Of a DNA stretch of 64,000 nt, positions 34,247 to 41,337 are shown piece after piece. This DNA comes from Burkholderiales bacterium (lineage in GTDB: Bacteria > Pseudomonadota > Gammaproteobacteria > Burkholderiales > Burkholderiaceae_C). Below the pieces are notes generated by a model. The model was given only the letters and a program-made list of their open reading frames with translations, was not told the DNA's origin and ran no database searches. Position numbers and translations under genes: made by a program. How positions within the stretch are numbered: the first letter of the stretch is position 1; each line of letters starts with the position of its first letter. The stretch is from positions 1-64,000 of the forward strand of contig JAGWLO010000008.1 in the NCBI GenBank assembly GCA_028872015.1, given 5' to 3'.

Positions 34247-35170
34247 TCAGCTCGCCTTGGGCTCCTTTGCGTACAGCGGTGTCACGGTGCGGCACCGCTG
34301 TTCGACCTGGTGCGCGATGCGCTGAACATCCTGGGCTGTCAGCGCTTGCGTGCCGCGTGACTTCAGCAGGCCGGCCAGCTCCTTGCCGCTGAACACCCGA
34401 ACCCTGCCGCGTCCGGTGCGCTCCACGAACCAGCCAGGCAGTGCGATGACGGGCAGCACCGATACCGGCGATCCGACCGCACTCGTCAGCCACTTGGCTA
34501 GCCAGGCGGCTTGGCGGTCGGCCTGCTCCAGCGGTTCCTTGGTCGTCCGGGTCGGAAACCTGAGGGTGCCGCCGTCGTAGATCACCGTGGCGTCGGCCTT
34601 GCCGCGGCCCTGGTTCGGCTTCGTGAAGCCCTTGGTCTCGATGGCAAAGACACCTTCGGCGGCAACAACGACATGGTCGATGTTGAACTGATCCGCCGGC
34701 AGGTCGTGGAAGGTGGCGGCCCCTTGGCGCATCAGTTGATCGAGCTCCTGGCCGACCGCCACTTCGGCGTCGTAGCCCGCCTTCAGGTGGTCGAGCCGGG
34801 TGCCGGCTCTCAGCAGCTTGCGCAGCATGAAGGCGATGAAGGCGATCGCCGCCCCGGCGTAGACCGGCGCCAGGTGCGCTGTTTGCGGCATGCCGCGCAG
34901 ATGGCTCTGCGCGAGGAAGAGCGCCAACGCCAGCAGCGGCACCACCATCAACAGCACGAGGTCCCAGGTCAGATCGTTGTGGGCCTCGTCGAGCTGTTCA
35001 CGCAGCGAGTGGCCTGGGCCGCGCAGCAGCGCGATGCCGATGGGAGAGCGGCGGTTCTGTCGCGCCTTCGCCTTCCTGCGGATCAGGACGAAGAGGGCCG
35101 CGGCAGGCCCGGCGAAGCAGGCGGCGAGGACGCCCAGGACGATGGCAATCTGGTTGGTGACCTCTCCCAT
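34247..35170 (-). CDS. Membrane-anchored NERD-domain (nuclease-related) protein
   Basis: 307 residues from ATG 35170. Three membrane helices lie at about 8-30, 70-88 and 101-119. The soluble part carries a NERD domain: AGYDAEVAVGQELDQL near 131, then FNIDHVVVAAEGVFAIETKGF at 162-182 with Asp165, Glu178 and Lys180 in a PD-(D/E)XK-like layout. NERD proteins are thought to act on nucleic acids and are common on plasmids and islands. The C-terminal part (VLPVIALPGWFVERTGRGRVRVF) has no clear motif. The gene follows hipA by 25 bases on the same strand, so it may be transcribed with hipBA. Confidence 0.85.
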   Translation of the reverse strand: MGEVTNQIAIVLGVLAACFAGPAAALFVLIRRKAKARQNRRSPIGIALLRGPGHSLREQLDEAHNDLTWDLVLLMVVPLLALALFLAQSHLRGMPQTAHLAPVYAGAAIAFIAFMLRKLLRAGTRLDHLKAGYDAEVAVGQELDQLMRQGAATFHDLPADQFNIDHVVVAAEGVFAIETKGFTKPNQGRGKADATVIYDGGTLRFPTRTTKEPLEQADRQAAWLAKWLTSAVGSPVSVLPVIALPGWFVERTGRGRVRVFSGKELAGLLKSRGTQALTAQDVQRIAHQVEQRCRTVTPLYAKEPKAS

Positions 35171-35195
35171 GGATACGTCTTCCCTGCGCTTGCCT

Positions 35196-36452
35196 TCAGG
35201 CGGCCAGGCGCACTGCCAGCTTCTTGGTGGTGGACGATACAAAGCGCTCGAGCCGCTCGGCCAGCGTGCGTGCCGATGGCGTGAGTGCCGGCGCGATCTC
35301 GCGCGTGGCTTGGTCGATGGCGGCTGGCACGCGGTCGGCCATGTCGCGCGCCTGCTGCGCAAGGAAGCGCGGTTGCATGCCGAGCTGACTGGCCATGAGC
35401 GCCAGGTGCTCGGCGCCCATCTCGCCCGGCCTGACCTCGCCGCCGATCGCGAAGGCGAACTCGGGCGACAGGCCCGGGTACAGCCGCGTGCACATCAGGT
35501 CGTAGAACGGTGTCAGCGTCACGCCCTGGCCGGGCGCGCTGTAGATCGACAAGTTCTTGGCATGGCTGTCGTTGTTGCCGACGTACAGGTTGAAAAGCAC
35601 CCAGCGCACCAGGTGGCGCAGGTCGACGGCGGGCTGCGCGCTGTAGCGGCGGATCAGTTCGGCGCAGGCGGCCAGCCCCGGGCCGCCTTCCTTCTCGTAC
35701 TTGCGGTCCGACACCGTGCCGGCCAGTTGGCACAGGTCGTACTGCACCAGCCGGGCCAGCGTGCCATCGGGCCGGAGCTTGCGGTCGAAGCGTCGCACGA
35801 CGCAGGCTTCGGTGTGCGGTTCGTAGAAGACCGCGGCGGTCGGCAGGCCAGCCAAAGCCGCGGCCCGCATCACGATGGTCTCGTTCGCGGCCGAGTGCCA
35901 CACCTTGGCCAGGCGGCGGATGTTGGGCTTGAGGATGTGGGTCGATGGCGAAGTGCCCTTGGGCAGCCGCGGCACGCCGTCGTCGAAGATCGCCAGGCTG
36001 GTCTTGTCCTGGGCCCCGGCCAGGGAGATGCGCGCGCCTTGCTCGTGGATGTCGATCGCAGAGGCCGACCGCTTGGCCAGGATCGCGGCGATGGCCTCCC
36101 AGGTCGTGGCTTCGTAGCGGGGCGGTTCCGGCGTCTGCCCGGGCGCCACCAGCACGAAGGCCCCCGCGGTGTCGCCTGCTACCTCCAGCAGTAGCGAGAA
36201 GAGCGTGGAGGCCTTGCGCTGGGCGGCCAGGTAGTCGCGCAGTTCCCCCTCGGGCAGCAGGTTCTCGAAGAAGGCCTGCACCTCGGGGCTGGCCTGGCGG
36301 CCGGCCCGCAGCGGGATGGCCGACAGCGACATGCGCTGGCCGTCCAACCAGCCGGGCGCGTACTCGAAGGCCAGCGGCGCGCTGTCGTGCACGGCACCGA
36401 CGAGTTCGTTCCCGTAGTACACGTCCAGCCGTTCAGGCCGTGGCTGTATCAC
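35196..36452 (-). CDS. hipA: HipA-type toxin kinase
   Basis: 418 residues from GTG 36452. In Escherichia coli HipA phosphorylates glutamyl-tRNA synthetase and triggers dormancy. This protein has the N-terminal HipA module (FFENLLPEGELRDYLAAQ near 61-78), the glycine loop ISLAGAQDK at 142-150, THILKP with Lys175, the catalytic GNNDSHAKN at 292-300 (Asp295) and the metal-binding PFYDLM with Asp318. All key residues are present, so it is probably active. It lies seven bases after hipB on the same strand. The NERD gene follows 25 bases later. Confidence 0.93.
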   Translation of the reverse strand: MIQPRPERLDVYYGNELVGAVHDSAPLAFEYAPGWLDGQRMSLSAIPLRAGRQASPEVQAFFENLLPEGELRDYLAAQRKASTLFSLLLEVAGDTAGAFVLVAPGQTPEPPRYEATTWEAIAAILAKRSASAIDIHEQGARISLAGAQDKTSLAIFDDGVPRLPKGTSPSTHILKPNIRRLAKVWHSAANETIVMRAAALAGLPTAAVFYEPHTEACVVRRFDRKLRPDGTLARLVQYDLCQLAGTVSDRKYEKEGGPGLAACAELIRRYSAQPAVDLRHLVRWVLFNLYVGNNDSHAKNLSIYSAPGQGVTLTPFYDLMCTRLYPGLSPEFAFAIGGEVRPGEMGAEHLALMASQLGMQPRFLAQQARDMADRVPAAIDQATREIAPALTPSARTLAERLERFVSSTTKKLAVRLAA

Positions 36453-36459
36453 GTGGCCC

Positions 36460-36744
36460 TTACAGCGAAGAGGTAGACCGCGAGGCCTTGGTGCGCACCA
36501 CCACCTCCAGGCCCAGCAGGTCCATCAGGTCCAGCACCTTCTGCAACTGCACCGTCGGCTTGCCGTTCTCCAGGTCCACGATGAAGCGGTTGCCGGTGTT
36601 GCCCAGGCCTGCCAGGTCGAGCTGCTTCAGGGCCAGCCGCTTGCGCTGCTCGCGGATGACGGCGCCCAGCTCGACGGAGGAGCGGATGGGCGTCTCTGCA
36701 TGAGTGGAGTGACCGATCGGTAAGTCTTGGGCCGAGGGCGGCAT
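36460..36744 (-). CDS. hipB: HipB-type antitoxin
   Basis: 94 residues. An XRE helix-turn-helix spans about 25-85: LGAVIREQRKRLALKQLDLAGL, then FIVDLENGKPTVQLQKVLDLMDLLGLEV. HipB binds HipA and represses its own operon. Its stop is seven bases before the hipA GTG. Three near-palindromic 14-bp sites lie over the promoter and the first codons at exact 50-bp steps, and are the likely HipB operators. The ATG at 36744 is preferred; the first operator (36710-36723) is inside the coding region at about codons 8-12. Confidence 0.92.
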   Translation of the reverse strand: MPPSAQDLPIGHSTHAETPIRSSVELGAVIREQRKRLALKQLDLAGLGNTGNRFIVDLENGKPTVQLQKVLDLMDLLGLEVVVRTKASRSTSSL

Positions 36745-36823
36745 GGCAGGTGGTCGAAGTTACCTTTCGGTCATTTTCGGTGTCGACCTGCTGTAGGTCA
36801 AGCGGAAAGTGACTGAGCGGTAA
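36710..36823. promoter_or_regulatory. Three-site operator array for hipBA
   Basis: TGACCGATCGGTAA at 36710-36723, TTACCTTTCGGTCA (the same motif inverted) at 36760-36773, and TGACTGAGCGGTAA at 36810-36823. Starts are exactly 50 bp apart and orientation alternates. A palindrome GACCT-N5-AGGTC lies midway between the second and third sites (36785-36799). Confidence 0.7.
36773..36801 (-). promoter_or_regulatory. hipBA promoter
   Basis: On the minus strand: TTGACC (-35, at 36796-36801), a 17-base spacer, GAAAAT (-10, at 36773-36778). The middle operator begins at the -10 and covers the start point; the third operator lies just upstream of the -35. Confidence 0.6.
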
Positions 36824-36849
36824 TCCGTGGTCTGGACTTCACAGGCGCG

Positions 36850-39237
36850 TCAGTCGTCCGGATCGAAGAGGCCCGACGCCGATGGGACCACCCGATACCC
36901 CATGGCTTGGTAACCGCGCTGGCGACGTTCCCACATCCGAAGCAGGGCGGGATGCCCCTCGTCGACGAAGTCGACGATTCGGACGCTGCTCTTGCTGGCG
37001 TGCTCCCGGTGCAGGCGGCCGGCGTACTGCGCAAGCGTGCCCTTCCAGGAGATGGGCATCGCCAGCACCAGGGTATCCAGTGGCGCATGGTCGAAGCCTT
37101 CGCCGACCAGCTTACCCGTCGAGAGCAGCACCCGCGGAGCATCGGCAGGCAGCGCTTCCAGTTCCTGAAGCAGCGTGGCCCGCTGCTTCGCCGACATCCG
37201 GCCGTGCAGCACGAGCAGCGGTGACACCCGCGTGCCCAGCGCCTGGCGCAGGGCGTCGAGGTGCTCCGTCCGCTCGGTCAGGACCAAGACCTTGGCTCCA
37301 GCGGTGAATGCAGCCGTCACCTCGTCAGCCACCAGGGCAGTGCGCGCGGTATCCGAGGCGATGACCTGGAACACCTGCTGGATCGGCGCATCGTCGCCTG
37401 CTGCCACGCACGCGCTCAGGTATCGCGGGACGATCTCCAAGGTCTGCGGCGCCCCTGCAGGTTTCTCCGCGGTGTGACGCGTCGGGCCGCACTGCATGAA
37501 GATGATGGGCTGCCGGCCATCGCGGCGGATCGGCGTGGCCGTCAGCCCGAGGACGTACTTCGCCTTGGCTCGCTTCAGGATCGCCTCGAAGGAGAACGCC
37601 GAGAGATGGTGGCACTCGTCCACCACGATGTGCCCATAGTCCTCGACCAGCGCGTTGACCTCGCCCTGGCGGCACAGCGACTGCATCAAGGCGATGTCGA
37701 TGTGTCCGGTGGGCTTTGATTTGCCGCCGCCGATCGCGCCGATGTTGGGTCGGCCCTGACTTGCGTCGCAGCCCTCAGCCAGGAAGGTCTGCAGCCGCTC
37801 GCGCCACTGCCGCAACAGCTCGGCCCGGTGGACCAGGATCAAGGTGTTCACGCCCCGTGCGGCGATCAGCGCTGCTGCGGTCACCGTCTTGCCGAAGGCG
37901 GTCGGCGCGCACAGGACGCCCGTGTCGTGAGCCAGCATGGCGTCGACCGTCTGCTGCTGGTCGGGCCGGAGCGCACCGCGAAACTCCACCTGGAGCGCCG
38001 TCCCGGCCGATCGCTCGTCCTGCAGCTCGGGCCGGATGCCGTTCTCGCGCAGCAAGGTGAGCGCTGCTTCGAGGCATCCGCGTGGCAGGGCAATGTGTTG
38101 GGGAAAGTTCTCTGCACAGCCGATGACCCGGGGCTCGTCCCACACCGGAAGGCGCATGGCCTGCGCCTTGTAGAACTCAGGGTTCTGGAACGCGGCAAGG
38201 CGGATCAGCCGGTTGGCCAGGGGTTGTGGCAACGCGGCCTTCTCGAAGTACACCAGGTTGGCCAGCGTGATCTTCAGTGAGACCGGCATCGGACCAGGCA
38301 AGCGGCTGGACGCTGGCTCCTGCCGACGCCACGGCGTGGCCTGGTCCTCGCTGTCGATGAAGGTCACGTCGAGCGGATGGCTGCCACCGGTGGCGCGCAG
38401 GATCGTGGGCTCTATGTCTGCTGGCCGCATCTTTGGAAGGCCGGCCAGGAAGGCCCACTGGTCGTCGTAGGGCTGCAAGTCACGGTCGACGAAGACGCTG
38501 CCTCCGCGTTCGCGGGGCGCCTTCTGCAGCGGCAAGGCGATGAGGTTGCCGAAGCCTCCCTTCGGCATCGTGTCCTGGTTCGGAAACAGCCGGTCGTAGG
38601 AGATGAGCTTCAGCTGGCGGGTGCGGGCACAGGTGTGGCTGATGAGGGCGGTGCCCAGCCGGCGGGCATCGCGTGCAGACACTCGGCTGACGAAGAAGAT
38701 CCAGGCATGTGCCCCATTGCCTGAGCGGGAGACTTCGAGTGCGGCCGGCACGCCCAGCGCATCGCAGGAGTCGGCGAAGGCGCGGGCATCCGCGCGCCAC
38801 TCGGCGTCGTCGAAGTCGACGGCCAGGAAGTGGCAGGTGTCATCGGTCAGGAGCGGATACACCCCTACGGTGTGCCGGCCGGCGAGGTGGTCGAAGACCG
38901 TCTGGCCCGTGACCGGGATCAACGCGCGGTGCTCGCAGTCGCCGCACTTGACTCGCGGCTTCTCGCAGACGCCGGCCCGCCACTCGTTCGCGCATGCTGG
39001 TGAGTAGCCCGACTTGCCGGACTTGCTCTCCCAGCGGATCGGGTACACGTCTTCCCGACCGCGGAACAGGCCGGCGAACAGCTTCACCTTCTCGTCGGTT
39101 CCGAGCCGTGCGAGCCGTTCGGTGGTCGTCGCGGGATCTCGCGGCTGCCATGCGATGCCGTGCTCGGCGAGCAATTCGCGCAGCCGGCGGTTCTCAGCCA
39201 AGAGCCGGTTCAGCTCCTCGCGCTCGTCGCTGGTCAT
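36850..39237 (-). CDS. AEP-TOTE primase fused to a DEAD/DEAH helicase
   Basis: 795 residues. A short coiled coil (EELNRLLAENRRLRELL) leads to a putative zinc site (Cys82, Cys91, Cys98, Cys101). The archaeo-eukaryotic primase core follows: FLAVDFDD with Asp141 and Asp143, SGNGAHAW with His177, ISYDRLFPNQD near 212-222, then PKGGFGNLIALP. From about 420 a superfamily 2 helicase appears: Walker A APTAFGKT at 444-451, VVDECHHLS with DECH at 540-543, GLTATPIRRDG, and a C-terminal RecA fold with VLSTGKLVGEGFDHAP-like and YAGRLHREH motifs. The primase type is that of the TOTE conflict systems. It stands as a single gene between hipBA and the ParDE pair, with all motifs intact. Confidence 0.88.
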   Translation of the reverse strand: MTSDEREELNRLLAENRRLRELLAEHGIAWQPRDPATTTERLARLGTDEKVKLFAGLFRGREDVYPIRWESKSGKSGYSPACANEWRAGVCEKPRVKCGDCEHRALIPVTGQTVFDHLAGRHTVGVYPLLTDDTCHFLAVDFDDAEWRADARAFADSCDALGVPAALEVSRSGNGAHAWIFFVSRVSARDARRLGTALISHTCARTRQLKLISYDRLFPNQDTMPKGGFGNLIALPLQKAPRERGGSVFVDRDLQPYDDQWAFLAGLPKMRPADIEPTILRATGGSHPLDVTFIDSEDQATPWRRQEPASSRLPGPMPVSLKITLANLVYFEKAALPQPLANRLIRLAAFQNPEFYKAQAMRLPVWDEPRVIGCAENFPQHIALPRGCLEAALTLLRENGIRPELQDERSAGTALQVEFRGALRPDQQQTVDAMLAHDTGVLCAPTAFGKTVTAAALIAARGVNTLILVHRAELLRQWRERLQTFLAEGCDASQGRPNIGAIGGGKSKPTGHIDIALMQSLCRQGEVNALVEDYGHIVVDECHHLSAFSFEAILKRAKAKYVLGLTATPIRRDGRQPIIFMQCGPTRHTAEKPAGAPQTLEIVPRYLSACVAAGDDAPIQQVFQVIASDTARTALVADEVTAAFTAGAKVLVLTERTEHLDALRQALGTRVSPLLVLHGRMSAKQRATLLQELEALPADAPRVLLSTGKLVGEGFDHAPLDTLVLAMPISWKGTLAQYAGRLHREHASKSSVRIVDFVDEGHPALLRMWERRQRGYQAMGYRVVPSASGLFDPDD

Positions 39238-39285
39238 CGGGCGCCTTGCATCGACCGCAGGATCGGGCGGCCACGGAGCGAGTCT

Positions 39286-39603
39286 TCAGTCGGCATCCTG
39301 GAGGATCGCGATGATGTCTTGTCGGTCACCAACAAGGCGAACGACATCAAGATGATCGGCTGCCTCGAAGTAGAGCCACTGCATCGGGAAGCCAGCGACT
39401 CGCCAGGATCGCAAACCTGGGATGTCGCACAACTGGCCCAGCCGGGGAGAACCCATGGAGGGCAAGCGTTCGACCGGCTTGAGCGCAGCGATGGCGGCGT
39501 CGAACATCCGCTCGCCCAGGGCCAGTCCACCTTCTTGGGCGTAGTAGCGCGCCGCCTCGACCAGATCTGCTTCGGCGCGGGGCCGAAGGTGAGCGGGCTT
39601 CAA
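39286..39603 (-). CDS. parE: ParE/RelE-family toxin
   Basis: 105 residues from a TTG at 39603 that overlaps the antitoxin stop (TTGA). The fold matches the ParE/RelE family: ADLVEAARYYAQEGG in the first helices, a central FDAAIAALKPVERLPSMGSPR, then strands SWRVAGFPMQWLYFEAADHLDVVRLVGDRQD. ParE members poison DNA gyrase and RelE members cut mRNA on the ribosome; the adjacent ParD-like antitoxin favours ParE, but the two cannot be separated by sequence alone. A TTG start may keep toxin yield below antitoxin yield. The gene ends 48 bases before the primase-helicase start. Confidence 0.85.
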   Translation of the reverse strand: MKPAHLRPRAEADLVEAARYYAQEGGLALGERMFDAAIAALKPVERLPSMGSPRLGQLCDIPGLRSWRVAGFPMQWLYFEAADHLDVVRLVGDRQDIIAILQDAD

Positions 39604-39851
39604 CGCAGGTCGCCCAAGGCCTGCTTCTTCAGCTGCGCCGTACGCTTCGGTGTCAGCGCACGGCAGGGGCCTGAGCTCAGCCCTTCTTCGATCAGTTCGC
39701 GCAACCGCTTCTTGGCCTGTTCTTCCTGGTCACGACGGATCAGCTCACGCAGATACTCGCTGGTGTTGCCGTATTGACCGGACCGTACCCGCTGGTCGAC
39801 GTATTCGCGCAAGGCCTCGGGCAGGGCAAAGCTCATCGTGTTGCTGCTCAT
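39600..39851 (-). CDS. parD: ParD-family antitoxin
   Basis: 83 residues from ATG 39851; ATGs at 39860 and a longer frame to 39878 are alternatives. The N-terminus is a ribbon-helix-helix DNA-binding unit (MSFALPEALREYVDQRV, YGNTSEYLRELIRRDQ), which is the ParD hallmark. The C-terminal tail is charged and would wrap around the toxin. It precedes the toxin with a four-base overlap. The pair lies between the integrase, whose stop is only about 30 bases upstream, and the primase-helicase gene. Autorepression is expected, but no clear operator was found in the short gap. Confidence 0.88.
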   Translation of the reverse strand: MSSNTMSFALPEALREYVDQRVRSGQYGNTSEYLRELIRRDQEEQAKKRLRELIEEGLSSGPCRALTPKRTAQLKKQALGDLR

Positions 39852-39884
39852 GGCGTACATGATCCTGTCGACTATCAATAGTTG

Positions 39885-41165
39885 TCAAGCTTCCTCGGCT
39901 GTCGGTGCCTGCTGGCGCGCTGCCGCCGATTGCTTTGTCGGCGGCTGTTGACGTTCCAGCTTCAGCAGCAACTGCCCCCACGCCTCCAGCGCCCGCCGCC
40001 GCTCCTCGAAGTAGTCGTGCCGGTTGTAGACACCTTCCACACCCTTGAGCCTGTGGTTCAGGCAGCGTTCGGCCACGTGCGGCTCCACGCCCAGGGCAGC
40101 CAGGTGGGTGCGGGCGGTGCGGCGGAAGTCGTGCACGGTGAAGTGGGGCAGGCCGTGCTTCACCTTGCCCATCGCCACGCCCAGGGTCGACTCGCAGACG
40201 TGCGGCAACATCCGGGTTTGGAGCTTGCGCGCCGGCAGCACGTACGGGGCGTTGCAGGCCAGCTCCTTCAGCTTCTGCAGCCACTCGACCGCCATGGTCG
40301 GCAGCGGGATGTCCAGCGGTTGGCCGGTCTTGGTGCGGATGCCGGGCAGATGCCACACCGGCGGGTCGGCCTCCAGCTCGAACTCTTCCCAGCGTGCTGC
40401 GATCAGCTCGCCCTTGCGCACGGCCAGCAGCAACAGCAGCTTCACCGTCAGTTCGTTCTGCACGCTGAAGCCCTTGGCCTGGCGCATGGCCTCGAAGAGC
40501 GTCACCAGTTCTTCGCGTGACAGGGCGCGCTCGCGAGCCAGTTCCTTGCCGCCTGCGTCCGCCAGGTCGAAGGCTGCTGCCGGGTTGAAGCGCACCAGGT
40601 GGCGCTTGATGGCGTAGTCGAACATGCGCCGCACCCAGCGCAGCACGTCGTTGGCGATGGTCGGCGCGCCGCGCTTCACGACAGCGCGCAGCATCGCGTC
40701 GATGTGCCTTGGCTCCACCGCATCCAGGGCCAGCTTGCCCAGGTGCGGCTTGATGTCCTTCTCGATGCGACTGCGCACGATGTTCGGGTGCTTCCAGCGG
40801 CCGTTGATCATGCGCTCGAAGTACTCGTCGGCGAGTTGGCCGACGGTCGTGACGCTGCGCGCGGCCTCCATGCGGGCCAGGGCCGTGGACTTGCGCTCCT
40901 GCTTCTCGCCGGCCACGTCGTGGCCGAGGGCGATCATGGCGCGGAGTTCCTTGGCCGACTGGCGGGCTGCGGCCAGCGGCAGGTCGGTGTAGCTGCCCAG
41001 GTTCATCACGCGCGACTTGCCGGCGAAGCGGTAGCGCAGCCGCCAGTGCGGCGCCGTGCGGTCGGGCCGCCAGGACAGCAGCAGTCCGTCGCCATCGGTG
41101 CGCCCCTCGAAGCGCTCACCGGCCTTGATCCAGGCCCGGATCGCGACGTCGGTCAGCTTGCCCAT
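39885..41165 (-). CDS. int: P4-type tyrosine integrase of the island
   Basis: 426 residues. The N-terminus has the DUF4102/arm-binding region (HWRLRYRFAGKSRVMNLGSYTDLPLAAAR near 40-68) of P4-like integrases. The core-binding and catalytic domains follow with Arg250 in LAVRKGEL, His345 and Arg348 in HDFRRT, His371 in CLNH and the nucleophile Tyr380 in VYNRHDY. All catalytic residues are present. The gene lies beside the right attachment repeat, 175 bases away, as is usual for such elements. It targets the 3' end of yicC, judging by the repeats. Its promoter overlaps GGGTACAC motifs, so autoregulation is likely. Confidence 0.95.
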   Translation of the reverse strand: MGKLTDVAIRAWIKAGERFEGRTDGDGLLLSWRPDRTAPHWRLRYRFAGKSRVMNLGSYTDLPLAAARQSAKELRAMIALGHDVAGEKQERKSTALARMEAARSVTTVGQLADEYFERMINGRWKHPNIVRSRIEKDIKPHLGKLALDAVEPRHIDAMLRAVVKRGAPTIANDVLRWVRRMFDYAIKRHLVRFNPAAAFDLADAGGKELARERALSREELVTLFEAMRQAKGFSVQNELTVKLLLLLAVRKGELIAARWEEFELEADPPVWHLPGIRTKTGQPLDIPLPTMAVEWLQKLKELACNAPYVLPARKLQTRMLPHVCESTLGVAMGKVKHGLPHFTVHDFRRTARTHLAALGVEPHVAERCLNHRLKGVEGVYNRHDYFEERRRALEAWGQLLLKLERQQPPTKQSAAARQQAPTAEEA

Positions 41166-41179
41166 CGTCCACCCCGCGT

Positions 41180-41229
41180 GTGTACCCGGAAAGGGCCCCG
41201 GACCGTTCCGGGTACACGCTCGGGTACAC
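41180..41229. repeat. Right-end integrase arm sites and inverted repeat
   Basis: GTGTACCCGGAA (41180-41191) and TTCCGGGTACAC (41206-41217) form a perfect 12-bp inverted repeat. A further CGGGTACAC lies at 41221-41229, giving GGGTACAC units at 41210 and 41222, 12 bases apart, as at the left end (25037, 25049). Confidence 0.65.
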
Positions 41230-41233
41230 GGAA

Positions 41234-41262
41234 ATTCTGGGATGGGGTGGGCCGCTGTTCAA
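41234..41262 (-). promoter_or_regulatory. Integrase promoter
   Basis: Minus strand: TTGAAC (-35, 41257-41262), 17-base spacer, CAGAAT (-10, 41234-41239). Transcription would start near 41227, inside the GGGTACAC arm sites, and run about 60 bases to the integrase ATG at 41165. Confidence 0.5.
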
Positions 41263-41337
41263 CCTCCTGAAACGCTAAGCCCGCGTAAACGCTGGACTTT
41301 CCGGCCGCTTGGCGGTGTCAAGAGACCCCGTGAAACC

